Below, piece by piece: positions 34,111-43,251 of a stretch of DNA of 64,000 nt. The stretch comes from Burkholderiales bacterium (GTDB lineage Bacteria > Pseudomonadota > Gammaproteobacteria > Burkholderiales > Nitrosomonadaceae). Below the pieces are notes generated by a model. That model saw nothing but the letters and a program-made list of their open reading frames with translations, ran no database searches and was not told the DNA's origin. The position numbers were made by a program, and so were the translations under genes. Where the stretch lies: contig JACKLV010000004.1 in the NCBI GenBank assembly GCA_024235755.1, positions 140,379 through 204,378 of the forward strand, given 5' to 3'. The stretch's first letter is position 1. The number at the start of each line of letters is the position of its first letter.

Positions 34111-35169
34111 ATGCAGTCATCAACAAAAAAGAAACTTGCATATGCACGCACGCTTGATTTTAAAACAGGCCGTGTTGAAATGGCGCATGGCAGCGGTGGA
34201 CGCGCCATGGCGCAGCTGATCGACCAGCTTTTCATGGCGGCGTTCGATAATGACTTTCTGCGTCGGATGAATGACCAAGCGAGCTTTATCAGTCCCGGCG
34301 GACGCATGGTGATGGCGACTGACAGTCATGTGGTGACGCCGCTTTTTTTTCCAGGTGGCGATATTGGTTGCCTGTCTGTGCATGGGACGGTCAATGATGT
34401 TGTCATGTCCGGTGCAAAGCCGTTGTATTTGTCAGCCGGCTTTATCCTGGAGGAAGGTTTTCCACTGGCGGATTTGAAACGTATCGTTGAATCGATGGCC
34501 AACGCAGCGCAGGCAGTACCGGTTCCGGTCATCACCGGCGATACCAAAGTTGTGGAGCAGGGTAGCGGCGACGGTGTTTTTATAACTACGACAGGTGTCG
34601 GCTTGGTCCCCGAGAATGTTTATATTTCCAGTGAGTGCGCCAAACCGGGCGACAGCATACTGATCTCCGGGACGATCGGTGACCATGGCATTGCCGTGAT
34701 GCTGGCAAGGGATGATTTTTCGTTTCAAAGCTCGCTTGAATCGGATACGGCTTCACTGCACGAACTGGTTGCTGATATGGTCAATACGGTTCCGGGCATT
34801 CATGTGCTGCGCGATCCTACGCGGGGCGGTGTCGCCGCTGCATTGAACGAAATTGCACAGCAATCCGAAACCGGAATGATGCTGTATGAAGAGCGGATAC
34901 CGGTTAAACCGCAAGTGAGCGCAGCCTGTGAGTTTCTCGGGTTCGATCCGATGTATGTGGCCAATGAAGGCAAGCTGATTGCCATTTGCGCGCCCGAGGA
35001 TACAGATAAATTGCTGGATTCGATGCGTGCGCATCCATTGGGGCGGAATGCCGCCGTTATCGGAGAAGTGATTGCCGACAGCCATTGCTTTGTGCAAATG
35101 AAGACCCGGTTCGGCGGCACGCACGTGGTGGACTGGTTAAGCGGGGATCAGTTGCCGCGCATTTGCTGA
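34111..35169 (+). CDS. hypE: Hydrogenase maturation protein HypE
   Basis: HypE dehydrates the thiocarbamoylated C-terminal cysteine to thiocyanate, the source of the cyanide ligands. The 352-residue protein has the N-terminal VEMAHGSGGRAMAQLIDQLF, an ATP-binding AIR-synthase-like core (ATDSHVVTPLFFPGGDIG, VPVITGDTKVVEQGS), the DPTRGGVAAALNEIAQQS segment, and ends in PRIC, with the essential terminal cysteine in place. It directly abuts hypD. HypF, which would load the carbamoyl group, is not in the window. Confidence 0.96.
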   Translation: MQSSTKKKLAYARTLDFKTGRVEMAHGSGGRAMAQLIDQLFMAAFDNDFLRRMNDQASFISPGGRMVMATDSHVVTPLFFPGGDIGCLSVHGTVNDVVMSGAKPLYLSAGFILEEGFPLADLKRIVESMANAAQAVPVPVITGDTKVVEQGSGDGVFITTTGVGLVPENVYISSECAKPGDSILISGTIGDHGIAVMLARDDFSFQSSLESDTASLHELVADMVNTVPGIHVLRDPTRGGVAAALNEIAQQSETGMMLYEERIPVKPQVSAACEFLGFDPMYVANEGKLIAICAPEDTDKLLDSMRAHPLGRNAAVIGEVIADSHCFVQMKTRFGGTHVVDWLSGDQLPRIC

Positions 35170-35256
35170 GGTACTGTTGCTTCGTAATGCTGCTGCGTTT
35201 GATGCATTCATCACTTCTTCGGATGACAGTGGATACACACGCATGACCGCCGTTTT

Positions 35257-37050
35257 ATGAAAATCCTGTTTTTAACGCACAGTTTCAACAGTCTGGCTCA
35301 GCGATTGTATGTTGAACTGACGCGCCTTCAACACACAGTTTCCATTGAGTTCGATATTAACGATGCCGTGAGCACGCAGGCAGTCACGCTTTTTCAGCCC
35401 GAACTCATTATTGCGCCATTTTTGAAACGTGCTATTCCTGAATCGATCTGGCAAAAAGTACCGTGTTTTATCGTCCACCCCGGTATTGTTGGCGACCGGG
35501 GGCCGTCCGCACTGGATTGGGCCATGATGCAGTCACAGACGGAATGGGGCGTTACCGTGTTACAGGCCAATGCCGAAATGGATGCCGGGGATATCTGGGC
35601 ATTCGAAAATTTTCCGATGCCGCCGGTGCATTTGACTAAAAAGAGCAGCTTGTATCGCGATCAGGTTGTCGAAGCTGCCGTCCGGGCTGTATTGACTGCG
35701 ATTGACCGCTTTACAGCCGGTAACTATAGACCCAGGACACTGGATTATGCGCAGCTTGATGTGCGCGGAAAAAAACACAGGCCTATTCGCCAGAGTGATC
35801 GTGCAATCGACTGGCAGCAGGACGATACGCATACAATCCTCAAAAAAATCAATGCAGCAGATGGCTTTCCCGGCGTGTTTGATGAAATATCGGGTGCAGA
35901 TTGGTATTTGTATGACGCACATCCTGAAGCACGGTTGACGGGTGTGCCCGGAAAAATCATCGCGAAACGCCATAATGCCATTTGCCGCGCGACTATCAAT
36001 AGCGCGGTGTGGATCGGTCATCTGAAACGAAAACCCGACAATGCGGCAGTGTCGTCTACGCTGAAGCTGGCGTCAACGAAAGCACTACAGCGCTATTCCA
36101 ATGGCATCTTGGACGATGTGCCGGAGGTTGCATTTGATCCGTTCGAACCCGAGCAACATGCCACATACCGCGACATCTGGTTTGAGCAAAAGAATGACGT
36201 GGGTTATCTGCATTTTGCGTTTTACAACGGCGCGATGGACACCGGTCAGTGTCAACGGCTGCGACAGGCGTATTTGAAAGCGTCGCAACAGAGTGTCAAA
36301 GTGATCGTATTGATGGGAGGCGCGGATTTCTGGTCGAACGGCATTCATTTAAACCATATAGAGTGTGCCGACAGTCCAGCGGATGAATCCTGGCGCAATA
36401 TCAATGCGATGAATGACCTGGCGCTGGCGATTATCGCCAACGAACGGCAGTTTACGATTTCAGCATTGCAGGGCAATGCAGGGGCGGGTGGTGTTTTTCT
36501 GTCATTGGCGGCCGATTTCGTTTATGCCCGGAAAAGCGTGATTCTGAATCCGCATTATAAAAGCATGGGCAATCTGTACGGCTCGGAGTACTGGACTTAT
36601 TTACTGCCTAAACGTGTTGATCCGGACAAAGCGGTGCCGCTCACCCAAAACCGCTTGCCGATCGGTGCCAGCGAAGCCTGCGCTATCGGTCTGATAGACG
36701 ATTGCATTGCGTTGGATAGGCCGCGCTTTATCCGGGAAATCGAACAGCGGGCAGAACAACTGGCGCACGCGGCTGACTATGCGGCACAGTTACAGCGGAA
36801 AGTAGAACAACGCAAGCAAGACGAACAGCAAAAACCGCTGCAGCAGTATCGCGACGAGGAACTGCAACAAATGCAACTCAATTTTTACGGCTTCGATCCG
36901 AGCTACCATGTCGCGCGTTACCATTTCGTCTACAAAATCCCGCATGCCTGGACGCCGCTGTATCTGGCGAAGCATCGGCGGATCAAAGATAAAACTTCAA
37001 TAAAATATTGTGAGGAAAATCGCCGATTGCTGACCGATTGGTTGAGATAG
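35257..37050 (+). CDS. hypX: HypX/HoxX, CO-forming hydrogenase maturation enzyme
   Basis: HypX makes the carbon monoxide ligand of NiFe hydrogenases from formyl-tetrahydrofolate via formyl-CoA, which is needed when cells grow in air. The 597-residue protein has two halves. An N-terminal formyltransferase-like domain carries FIVHPGIVGDRGPSALDWA and NAEMDAGDIWAFENFPMP. A C-terminal enoyl-CoA-hydratase-like domain carries VLMGGADFWSNGIHLNHIE, SALQGNAGAGGVFLSLAADF and NPHYKSMGNLYGSEYWTYLL. This two-domain build and length match HoxX/HypX. It is 87 bases after hypE. Its presence points to a hydrogenase matured aerobically elsewhere in the genome. Confidence 0.95.
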   Translation: MKILFLTHSFNSLAQRLYVELTRLQHTVSIEFDINDAVSTQAVTLFQPELIIAPFLKRAIPESIWQKVPCFIVHPGIVGDRGPSALDWAMMQSQTEWGVTVLQANAEMDAGDIWAFENFPMPPVHLTKKSSLYRDQVVEAAVRAVLTAIDRFTAGNYRPRTLDYAQLDVRGKKHRPIRQSDRAIDWQQDDTHTILKKINAADGFPGVFDEISGADWYLYDAHPEARLTGVPGKIIAKRHNAICRATINSAVWIGHLKRKPDNAAVSSTLKLASTKALQRYSNGILDDVPEVAFDPFEPEQHATYRDIWFEQKNDVGYLHFAFYNGAMDTGQCQRLRQAYLKASQQSVKVIVLMGGADFWSNGIHLNHIECADSPADESWRNINAMNDLALAIIANERQFTISALQGNAGAGGVFLSLAADFVYARKSVILNPHYKSMGNLYGSEYWTYLLPKRVDPDKAVPLTQNRLPIGASEACAIGLIDDCIALDRPRFIREIEQRAEQLAHAADYAAQLQRKVEQRKQDEQQKPLQQYRDEELQQMQLNFYGFDPSYHVARYHFVYKIPHAWTPLYLAKHRRIKDKTSIKYCEENRRLLTDWLR

Positions 37051-37136
37051 TTGGCTGCAAATTGTTTGTCAGAGTCAATTGTTTGGCTGGGCTTTATCTC
37101 CTAGAATATTTCCTAGGCGCTGCTTAAGTTCACAAG

Positions 37137-37159
37137 AGCCTTTAGAAATAATAAAGGCT
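37137..37159. repeat. Stem-loop between convergent hypX and phoB
   Basis: A perfect eight-base inverted repeat AGCCTTTA/TAAAGGCT encloses a seven-base loop. There is no T-run on either side, so it is at best a weak terminator serving the two convergent genes. Confidence 0.4.
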
Positions 37160-37189
37160 TCAGAATAACAAATAGTAGTGTGTTACACG

Positions 37190-37933
37190 TTACGATTGCT
37201 GTTGCTGTTCTTCAGCATTCATTTCGTATTCACTCGAAAACCGGTATCCCGTTCCCCTGACGGTCTGCACCAGATAATCCTTGCCAATTTTTTCCAGTAC
37301 CTTGCGCAGGCGGCGGATATGGACGTCGACAGTTCTGTCTTCGATAAAGACATGATCGCCCCAGATGCGGTCGAGCAGTTGCGTGCGGGTGTAGACGCGT
37401 TCCTTGTGCGCCATGAGAAAGTGAAGCAAGCGGAATTCAGTAGGACCGAGTTTGACTTCGGTGTGTTCATCATCCTTGTCATCGTGAAAAGCGAAGACAC
37501 GGTGCGTTGTCGGGTCGATTTTCAGGCCGCCAGCTTCGATAATTTCTTCCGATATTTCGGGCACGCGCCGGCGCAGCACCGCTTTAATGCGCGCAATAAG
37601 TTCGCGGGGTGAAAACGGTTTGGTAATGTAGTCATCCGCACCTGCTTCGAGTCCGGTGACTTTGTCATCGAGGTCAGTTTTGGCGGTGAGCATAATGATC
37701 GGAATTGTCTGCGTACGTGAATTGCGCCGTAACTGGCGTGCGAATTCTATTCCGCTGGAATTAGGCAGCATCCAGTCGAGCAGGATAAGGTCGGGTAAAA
37801 CGTTATTCACCATTACGGTCGCCTGTTCAGCATTCAATGCGCTGACAGGCGTCAATCCAGATTTTTTCAGGTTGTAGGAAATTAATTCCTGTATTGCCGG
37901 TTCATCTTCCACGACCAGTACGGTTATAGACAT
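37190..37933 (-). CDS. phoB: Phosphate regulon response regulator PhoB-like
   Basis: The 247-residue OmpR/PhoB-family transcription factor has a receiver domain with acidic residues VVEDEP, phospho-acceptor Asp53 in LILLDWMLPN, MLTAK and DDYITKPFSPRELIARIK. It is followed by a winged-helix domain: KLGPTEFRLLHFLMAHKERV, TRTQLLDRIWGDHVFIEDRT and VDVHIRRLRKVLEK with the terminal GTGYRFS hairpin. The wording is that of PhoB. No phoR lies next to it, which is unusual. The C-terminus ends in a Gln-rich tail. A Pho-box-like sequence lies 289 bases upstream on the same strand. Confidence 0.88.
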   Translation of the reverse strand: MSITVLVVEDEPAIQELISYNLKKSGLTPVSALNAEQATVMVNNVLPDLILLDWMLPNSSGIEFARQLRRNSRTQTIPIIMLTAKTDLDDKVTGLEAGADDYITKPFSPRELIARIKAVLRRRVPEISEEIIEAGGLKIDPTTHRVFAFHDDKDDEHTEVKLGPTEFRLLHFLMAHKERVYTRTQLLDRIWGDHVFIEDRTVDVHIRRLRKVLEKIGKDYLVQTVRGTGYRFSSEYEMNAEEQQQQS

Positions 37934-38328
37934 TAGAGAAGCTCCATCTAATTTATATAACGTTCAAAGTATGTGCTGCCCGCCATAATCCAACTTGCAA
38001 CTGTTCGACTGCTATGACCGCTAGCAAGCCTAAGAAATAGTTTCATTATCAATTTTAAAGCGTGGCTCAATCAAGAAAAAACAGATACAAATGATGGCAC
38101 CGGATACCATTTGAACACGGTAAACACGGTATTTTGGTATTGTAACGCGTATATGTTCTTGAAATAGCTGCGAGTAATAAATTCAGCACATAATAAACTT
38201 CAAGAATATTACTAAGGTAAGATGACATTTTTGTGACAGTCTTATAGTGTGACGCTGACAAACGATAAAAAACAACAATCATCAGTTCAGTCGTTTTCTG
38301 GGGTTAGCCGGAAATAGTGAGGGTTTTT
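37934..38328. other. AT-rich gap upstream of phoB
   Basis: About 395 bases with no convincing gene. It contains the Pho-box-like site at 38222-38239 and presumably the phoB promoter. A short minus-strand frame at 38067-38282 overlaps that site and lacks protein-like composition. Confidence 0.5.
38222..38239 (-). promoter_or_regulatory. Putative Pho box
   Basis: On the minus strand the site reads CTGTCAC AAAA ATGTCAT, two seven-base repeats with a four-base spacer. That agrees closely with the E. coli PhoB consensus of two CTGTCAT repeats. It faces phoB but is 289 bases from its start, so it may serve an upstream promoter or an unseen transcript. Confidence 0.5.
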
Positions 38329-39000
38329 TTAGGGCAGAACAACAGTGACACAGCCACCACCGTTTATGCCGTTATTTGATAGTGCAATATGACCTTTTTT
38401 ATCATAATTGCAGTGTAACTGTGCGGCAATTTCCGAAAAGTACAAGCCAAGACCGGTATTCGACGACTTGAAACTAAATTTTTTTTGATGATGACAAGCC
38501 GGCTGCAGCATTTCATCCGGATAACCCGGTCCATCGTCTTTGATTTGTATCACCAGTGCCTGGTTATCTGTTCGGGCAGCGATTGTAACGTTTGATCGTG
38601 CATGCGCGTATAAGTTATGCATGATATTGCCGATCGCGCCGCGCATGAGGTCGCTGTCAAGATGCCAGTACAAGTCTTTTGGACAATTAACGGTAAGCGT
38701 AATGTGTTTTTGCGCAAATAACGGATAAAAATGCGCCAGTGTTTCGTCAAGAAAAACCTGTATATCGGTTTCGGCAAAATAAGGATAATACTGTGATTCA
38801 TTGATGCGATAGAGAACCAGTAACTGAACCAGATGATCGTTGACATTTTTGCCTTGTAGAAGCAGCTGCTCCATTTCTGTTTTATTATGATCGGTGGCCG
38901 CGTGAGCGATTTCATCCATTTTACTGATTAAAATGCCCATTTCGTTTTTTAAGTCATGAATGCAGCTTGCCAGCAAAGTGGAAAAATCTACGCAATTCAT
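38329..39000 (-). CDS. Soluble histidine-kinase-like protein
   Basis: The 223-residue protein has no membrane segment and no sensor domain. An N-terminal helical region contains CIHDLKNEMGILISKMDEI with His15 in an H-box-like setting. From about residue 110 an ATPase domain follows: N-box GAIGNIMHNLYAHARSN, G1 box IKDDGPGYPDEM and G2 box SSNTGLGLYFSEIAAQL. It could phosphorylate the receiver-TPR protein encoded 19 bases upstream on the same strand. The small size and missing input domain mean the signal must come from a partner, perhaps the TPR part of that protein. Confidence 0.8.
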   Translation of the reverse strand: MNCVDFSTLLASCIHDLKNEMGILISKMDEIAHAATDHNKTEMEQLLLQGKNVNDHLVQLLVLYRINESQYYPYFAETDIQVFLDETLAHFYPLFAQKHITLTVNCPKDLYWHLDSDLMRGAIGNIMHNLYAHARSNVTIAARTDNQALVIQIKDDGPGYPDEMLQPACHHQKKFSFKSSNTGLGLYFSEIAAQLHCNYDKKGHIALSNNGINGGGCVTVVLP

Positions 39001-39019
39001 AATTAGCTGGAACCTGTTG

Positions 39020-40639
39020 TCAAGCGGCCTTGCTGCTAAGCTCTTCCGCTAGTTTGATCAATTGAAAGTACTTCTGGTTGTGAGGATCGATTTTGTGTCC
39101 TTGTTCCAGAAATTGCCGTGATAACGGCAGATATTTGCTTATTTCTCCTGTCGTCTGCATTTGCCTGATCATAGAATAAGCGGCATTGAAATTGATCGTG
39201 GCGTTGTTAGGCATGCCTTTAGCAGCTTGTGCAAAGAAATTAATGGATTGTTCCAGTTTACCTTCCTGTGCCAGTTTTACGCCTTCATTATTGATGCTAA
39301 TAATCTCTTGTTTGGAGCGCTCGATAATTGCCTCGCCTTCATCCAGTTTGCCGGCTTTCTCGTACAATGCTTTGACCTGATCGAGCAGTTTGGCATTATC
39401 GAAGTGATTGCTGACTAGCTGTTTTACCACTTTCCCGGCCAGTTCCAAATTATTGACGGCCAAGCATGTTTGCGTGACATCCAAAGCGCTTTCCGAATCC
39501 AGTTCTATCGATTGCATTTCCATTAGTTTGAAAGCCGCATCGAGATTTTGTTTGCACTGTTCAGGTTCATTGGTTTCACGGTGGATGATTGAGCTCGCCA
39601 GCGCGGTGTGGAGACGGATTTCATCCGTTTTTTTATAATTTTTTTTGATGTGTTCAATTGCTTTTTTTGCCTCTTCTATTTTTTCCTGGCTGATCATTGA
39701 TTTAACCAGGCCGGAGATGTCGGCCATATTACCGAAGCAAGAGTTTCTGCCTTCCGAGATTGCGGATTCATAAGCCTTTTCTGCAATATCAAAGGCGCCG
39801 TTTTGGAGTGCAATAGCCGCGAGTTTTCGTTGCCTGGTGGATGATTTGGGCGATTTTTGAATGGCTTTTTCCAATACCGCCTGACATCGCTCACATTCAC
39901 CGCTTTTTTCCAGCGTGTTGGCCAACCAGTCCTGTGCGGCAATGTTATCCGGGCATTCCTGCATCAAAGATTCGAACTGTATTGCGGCATCTCCATAATT
40001 GCTTTTTTTGAAATAAACCTGTCCAAGCGCGAGCCTGGCCCAAGGAATATTGCGTTCTTTCAGGAGAGTCTGGTAAAAATATTCAGCATCATCCAGTCGG
40101 CCGAGCTTTATCAATAACTCGCCTTTGGTTTTCAGAACTTCGGTTTGACCATAGGAACTTTCATGTAGTTTCTGTTCACATAAAGCAATCGCGCTTGAAT
40201 AATTCTTTTGATTAATGGCTGCGGCAATATTGTCCAATTTGGCTTTTTTGTTCAGCACTTTTTCCAGGCGGTTTTGCAGTTGTGAGGGTGTAAACGGCTT
40301 GGAGATGTAGTCGTCGGGCAGATAATCAATCGCGCCCATAACCATTTTTGAAGTGTTTTCCGCAGTAATCATGATAAAAACTGCGTTGTAATTTAATAGA
40401 TTACGATGCCGGGCTTCCTCGAGAATTTGTTGTCCGTCTTTGCCGTTGCCGAGTTTGTAATCGCAGAGCACGATATCAATCGTGTGTTTTTCCAATAACT
40501 CGATCGCTTCGTAACCGTTTCTTGCCATCATGATCTTATCGGCAGCCAACGGCGCCAGTATTTCTCGCATCAATGCACGCATTTTGTCGTAATCGTCGAC
40601 AACTAAAACAGATTTGTTTTTCAGATTCCAAATATTCAT
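39020..40639 (-). CDS. Receiver-TPR response regulator
   Basis: The 539-residue cytoplasmic protein starts with a receiver domain: VLVVDDYDKMRALM, the probable phospho-acceptor Asp60 in DIVLCDYKLGNGKDG, MITAEN and DYISKPFTPSQLQNRL. From about residue 140 the rest is a chain of TPR-like helix pairs, for example YSSAIALCEQKLHESS, AEYFYQTLLKERNIPWARLA and AAIQFESLMQECPDNIAAQD. Such proteins pass phosphorylation to protein-protein contacts rather than DNA binding. The kinase-like gene follows 19 bases downstream, so the two form a likely two-component pair. The pathway controlled is unknown. Confidence 0.85.
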   Translation of the reverse strand: MNIWNLKNKSVLVVDDYDKMRALMREILAPLAADKIMMARNGYEAIELLEKHTIDIVLCDYKLGNGKDGQQILEEARHRNLLNYNAVFIMITAENTSKMVMGAIDYLPDDYISKPFTPSQLQNRLEKVLNKKAKLDNIAAAINQKNYSSAIALCEQKLHESSYGQTEVLKTKGELLIKLGRLDDAEYFYQTLLKERNIPWARLALGQVYFKKSNYGDAAIQFESLMQECPDNIAAQDWLANTLEKSGECERCQAVLEKAIQKSPKSSTRQRKLAAIALQNGAFDIAEKAYESAISEGRNSCFGNMADISGLVKSMISQEKIEEAKKAIEHIKKNYKKTDEIRLHTALASSIIHRETNEPEQCKQNLDAAFKLMEMQSIELDSESALDVTQTCLAVNNLELAGKVVKQLVSNHFDNAKLLDQVKALYEKAGKLDEGEAIIERSKQEIISINNEGVKLAQEGKLEQSINFFAQAAKGMPNNATINFNAAYSMIRQMQTTGEISKYLPLSRQFLEQGHKIDPHNQKYFQLIKLAEELSSKAA

Positions 40640-40939
40640 AGATCAAACGATTTAGCTTTAAGTCTTTGTATTTATTTTTTCATGATGCAAGTGTTTATCG
40701 GCCTGCGGGTTTTATTCTTAATCACTTATTAAAGTCAGTTGTATTGTGCGAAATATTTATGGAAGTCAAATTTGATTGGCCAATCGCACTTGATTGCCAC
40801 CGCTATAGGTAAATTCATCGTAGTGTCATAAAAATGAAACATTGGAGAAGTAGCATGCGAGCGTGAAAACAAATTAACCAATAGTGCGCTAAAAATGTTT
40901 TTGAATGAACGCCAATTAGAGGTTTGAGAAAAATAAATT
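40640..40939. other. Divergent control region between the receiver-TPR gene and the TonB operon
   Basis: Three hundred bases separate divergent genes and must contain both promoters. The only motif I can name is the Pho-box-like sequence at 40823-40840. No gene seen. Confidence 0.5.
40823..40840 (+). promoter_or_regulatory. Weak Pho-box-like sequence upstream of the TonB operon
   Basis: GTGTCAT AAAA ATGAAAC: the first repeat matches six of seven Pho-box positions and the spacer is right, but the second repeat is poor. It is 100 bases ahead of the first gene of the operon. Suggestive only. Confidence 0.3.
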
Positions 40940-41716
40940 ATGTTGAAATTGTTGTGGAGGGTCGCTCTGAAGATACTCATCTTGTTGTGGGTAGTTGGAT
41001 TGGTCTTTGCGGGAACGACGCAGGCGAGCAGCATTGAAAATCTGGCTCGCTCATTGGCAAAAATTCGCGGTGAAGTCGAAGCACTACAGACTGAACTGGA
41101 TTTGGAAAAAGAAAAACATGCCAGCAGAATTACTGCTTTATCGTCCCAGCTTGCGGATCTGAGCGTTGAAGAGCGAAGACAAAAAACAGCGATTGAAAAA
41201 CTGGAACAATCATTAAAACAATTATCCGAGGTATCCCGGCAGGCCGAGCAATCCGGAGAGCAGCTCAAACCTGTTGTGCTGAAGGTGCTTGCAATTTACA
41301 AACAATACGTTTTATCGGGGTTCCCATTCAAAATTGCGGACCGGATCAAAGCCATTGAAACACTGGAAGACAACATAACCAATCAGCATGTCGATCCGAA
41401 TAAGGCAGTTAATCAGACATGGGCGCTGATCGAAGACGAAATCCGTTTGAGCAAAGAAAACGGATTGTATCAGCAGACAATTTCTCTGGATGGCGAAAAA
41501 GTACTGGCCGACGTGGCTAAACTCGGAACGGTGTTTTTGTTCTTTCAAACCCGTGATAACAGAACTGGCATGGCCAGGCAGTCCGAATCAGGCGAATGGC
41601 GATTTGAAATAACGAAATCTTCCGGCGATGCCGAACGCATAGCCAGACTGTTTGATTCGTTAAAAAAACAAATACGTCAGGGCTACTTTGAATTACCGAA
41701 TCCACTGAGAAAATGA
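40940..41716 (+). CDS. DUF3450 exported coiled-coil protein
   Basis: The 258-residue protein has a signal peptide (ILILLWVVGLVFAGTTQA). A long coiled coil follows from about residue 32 to 110 (AKIRGEVEALQTELDLEKEK, LADLSVEERRQKTAIEKLEQ). A globular part contains GFPFKIADRIKAIETLE, ADVAKLGTVFLFFQTRDN and GEWRFEITKSSGDAERIARL. This is the DUF3450 pattern, regularly found as the first gene of TonB/ExbB/ExbD operons of the TonB2 type, where it is believed to be a periplasmic partner of the TtpC-like ExbB. It overlaps the next gene by four bases. Confidence 0.8.
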   Translation: MLKLLWRVALKILILLWVVGLVFAGTTQASSIENLARSLAKIRGEVEALQTELDLEKEKHASRITALSSQLADLSVEERRQKTAIEKLEQSLKQLSEVSRQAEQSGEQLKPVVLKVLAIYKQYVLSGFPFKIADRIKAIETLEDNITNQHVDPNKAVNQTWALIEDEIRLSKENGLYQQTISLDGEKVLADVAKLGTVFLFFQTRDNRTGMARQSESGEWRFEITKSSGDAERIARLFDSLKKQIRQGYFELPNPLRK

Positions 41717-43227
41717 GCAAGAAATTTTTATTATTTTTTATTGTAGCACCGCTTTTAATTGGTGGTTTTTCATTGTCGGTTTATGCCGAAGAAACAACCA
41801 GCGAAACATCGCAGCCACAGGAGGCTGGCCAGGTTTCCGAAAAAAAAGAAACGCCCAATACACAACAGCAAGCGCCCACTCGGGAAAAGATTGATCTTGA
41901 AACAGCTTATAAACGTGAGTATGCGTTTCTTGAGGCACAGAAAAGAGAGCTGACCGAGCGCTTGAAAAGCTACAAATCAAGCATTCAAGGTGAAGAAAAA
42001 GCGCTCAGCAACAAAATTAATGTGCTCGAACGCGGTTCAATTGAACGTTCAGCCAAAATTGATCAGTTAAATACGTTGCTGTCCGAAGCGGAGCGCAATG
42101 AGGCGGCAACAATTGAACGCAGTGATGCATTGGAGATTACCTATGCGCAGGCGGAAGCCACGTTGAAAAATCACGATGTCAATGTGCCGCCTGCACTGTT
42201 GGAAACAAAAGGCAAAGACCCGGCAAAGGTCAGCTATATCTTCAAGCAGGCATTTTCATTACTACGGGATCTTGGCAAAGTCAAAACTGCGCAGGGCGAA
42301 TTTTTTCTGGAAAATGGCCAACAGACGCAAGGCAGCATCATCCGCCTTGGCAACATCGCTGCTTACGGTATCAGCCCGGAAGGAAGCGGCAGCCTGGTAC
42401 CCGCAGGTGGCGGAGATTTCAAGATCTGGAGAGAGCCGAGCAGTGAAAGCGCCGTCGCGCTGAGCAAAAATCAACAGCCCGAGATTTTGAAATTGTTCAT
42501 TTTCGAATCGCGGACTCAAGCCATTGATGAAACAGCGGAAAAGACAGTATTAGAAATCATACAGTCGGGTGGCGTTATCGGCTGGATTATTGTAGGACTC
42601 GGCGTCTTGGTATTACTGCTGGTATGCCTTCGAATCTATTTATTGCGCACCAATAGTTCTAACACACAACTTCTTTCCGATCAGGTAATTCAACAGGTTG
42701 TTGACGGCGATTTTGAGTCGGCTAAAAAAAGCTGCGGTTTGGAATCCTCGGCAATAGCCCGCGTGTTGTCAAGCACTTTACATCATTTAAAAGACGATCG
42801 CGATCATATGGACAGTGTCGTACAAGAAGCGATTTTGCGTGAATCGGGTACGTTGGATCGTTTTGGCGCGGCAATACTGGTGATCGCTTCGGTTTCTCCG
42901 CTGTTGGGATTACTCGGGACCGTTACCGGAATGATCGCAACCTTTGATGTCATTACGGAATTCGGTACGGGCGATCCTAAGCTGTTGTCCGGCGGCATTT
43001 CCATAGCACTGGTGACGACGAAGCTGGGACTGATCGTGGCAATACCCGCGCTTTTGGTAGGTTCGCTTTTATCGGCCTGGGCGAGAAGCATCAAGCGGGA
43101 TATGGAACATGCAGCACTCAGAGTGACAAACGCATATCTTGGAAAGTCTATGTTTCAGATCGAAAATAAAGATACTCCTGCTAATGCCGCCGCTACGTCA
43201 ACACCGGCAGTAAGTCCAGCCGGCTAA
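41713..43227 (+). CDS. TtpC-like MotA/TolQ/ExbB proton-channel protein with periplasmic extension
   Basis: The 504-residue protein has a signal peptide and then a periplasmic part of about 255 residues with a long coiled coil (YAFLEAQKRELTERLKSYKS, IDQLNTLLSEAERNEAATIE). A membrane helix follows at about 286-307 (VIGWIIVGLGVLVLLLVCLR) and then the ExbB/TolQ core with LVIASVSPLLGLLGTVTGMI and GGISIALVTTKLGLIVAIPA. ExbB proteins form the proton channel that powers TonB. The extended periplasmic part identifies the TtpC type of TonB2 systems. It is coupled to the DUF3450 gene upstream. Confidence 0.88.
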   Translation: MSKKFLLFFIVAPLLIGGFSLSVYAEETTSETSQPQEAGQVSEKKETPNTQQQAPTREKIDLETAYKREYAFLEAQKRELTERLKSYKSSIQGEEKALSNKINVLERGSIERSAKIDQLNTLLSEAERNEAATIERSDALEITYAQAEATLKNHDVNVPPALLETKGKDPAKVSYIFKQAFSLLRDLGKVKTAQGEFFLENGQQTQGSIIRLGNIAAYGISPEGSGSLVPAGGGDFKIWREPSSESAVALSKNQQPEILKLFIFESRTQAIDETAEKTVLEIIQSGGVIGWIIVGLGVLVLLLVCLRIYLLRTNSSNTQLLSDQVIQQVVDGDFESAKKSCGLESSAIARVLSSTLHHLKDDRDHMDSVVQEAILRESGTLDRFGAAILVIASVSPLLGLLGTVTGMIATFDVITEFGTGDPKLLSGGISIALVTTKLGLIVAIPALLVGSLLSAWARSIKRDMEHAALRVTNAYLGKSMFQIENKDTPANAAATSTPAVSPAG

Positions 43228-43251
43228 TCAATAGCGCTAAGAATTTCGAAT

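Noticed and set aside
38067..38282. 71-residue minus-strand frame upstream of phoB
   Set aside because: Composition is not protein-like, there is no ribosome-binding site, and it overlaps the Pho-box-like site; treated as chance.
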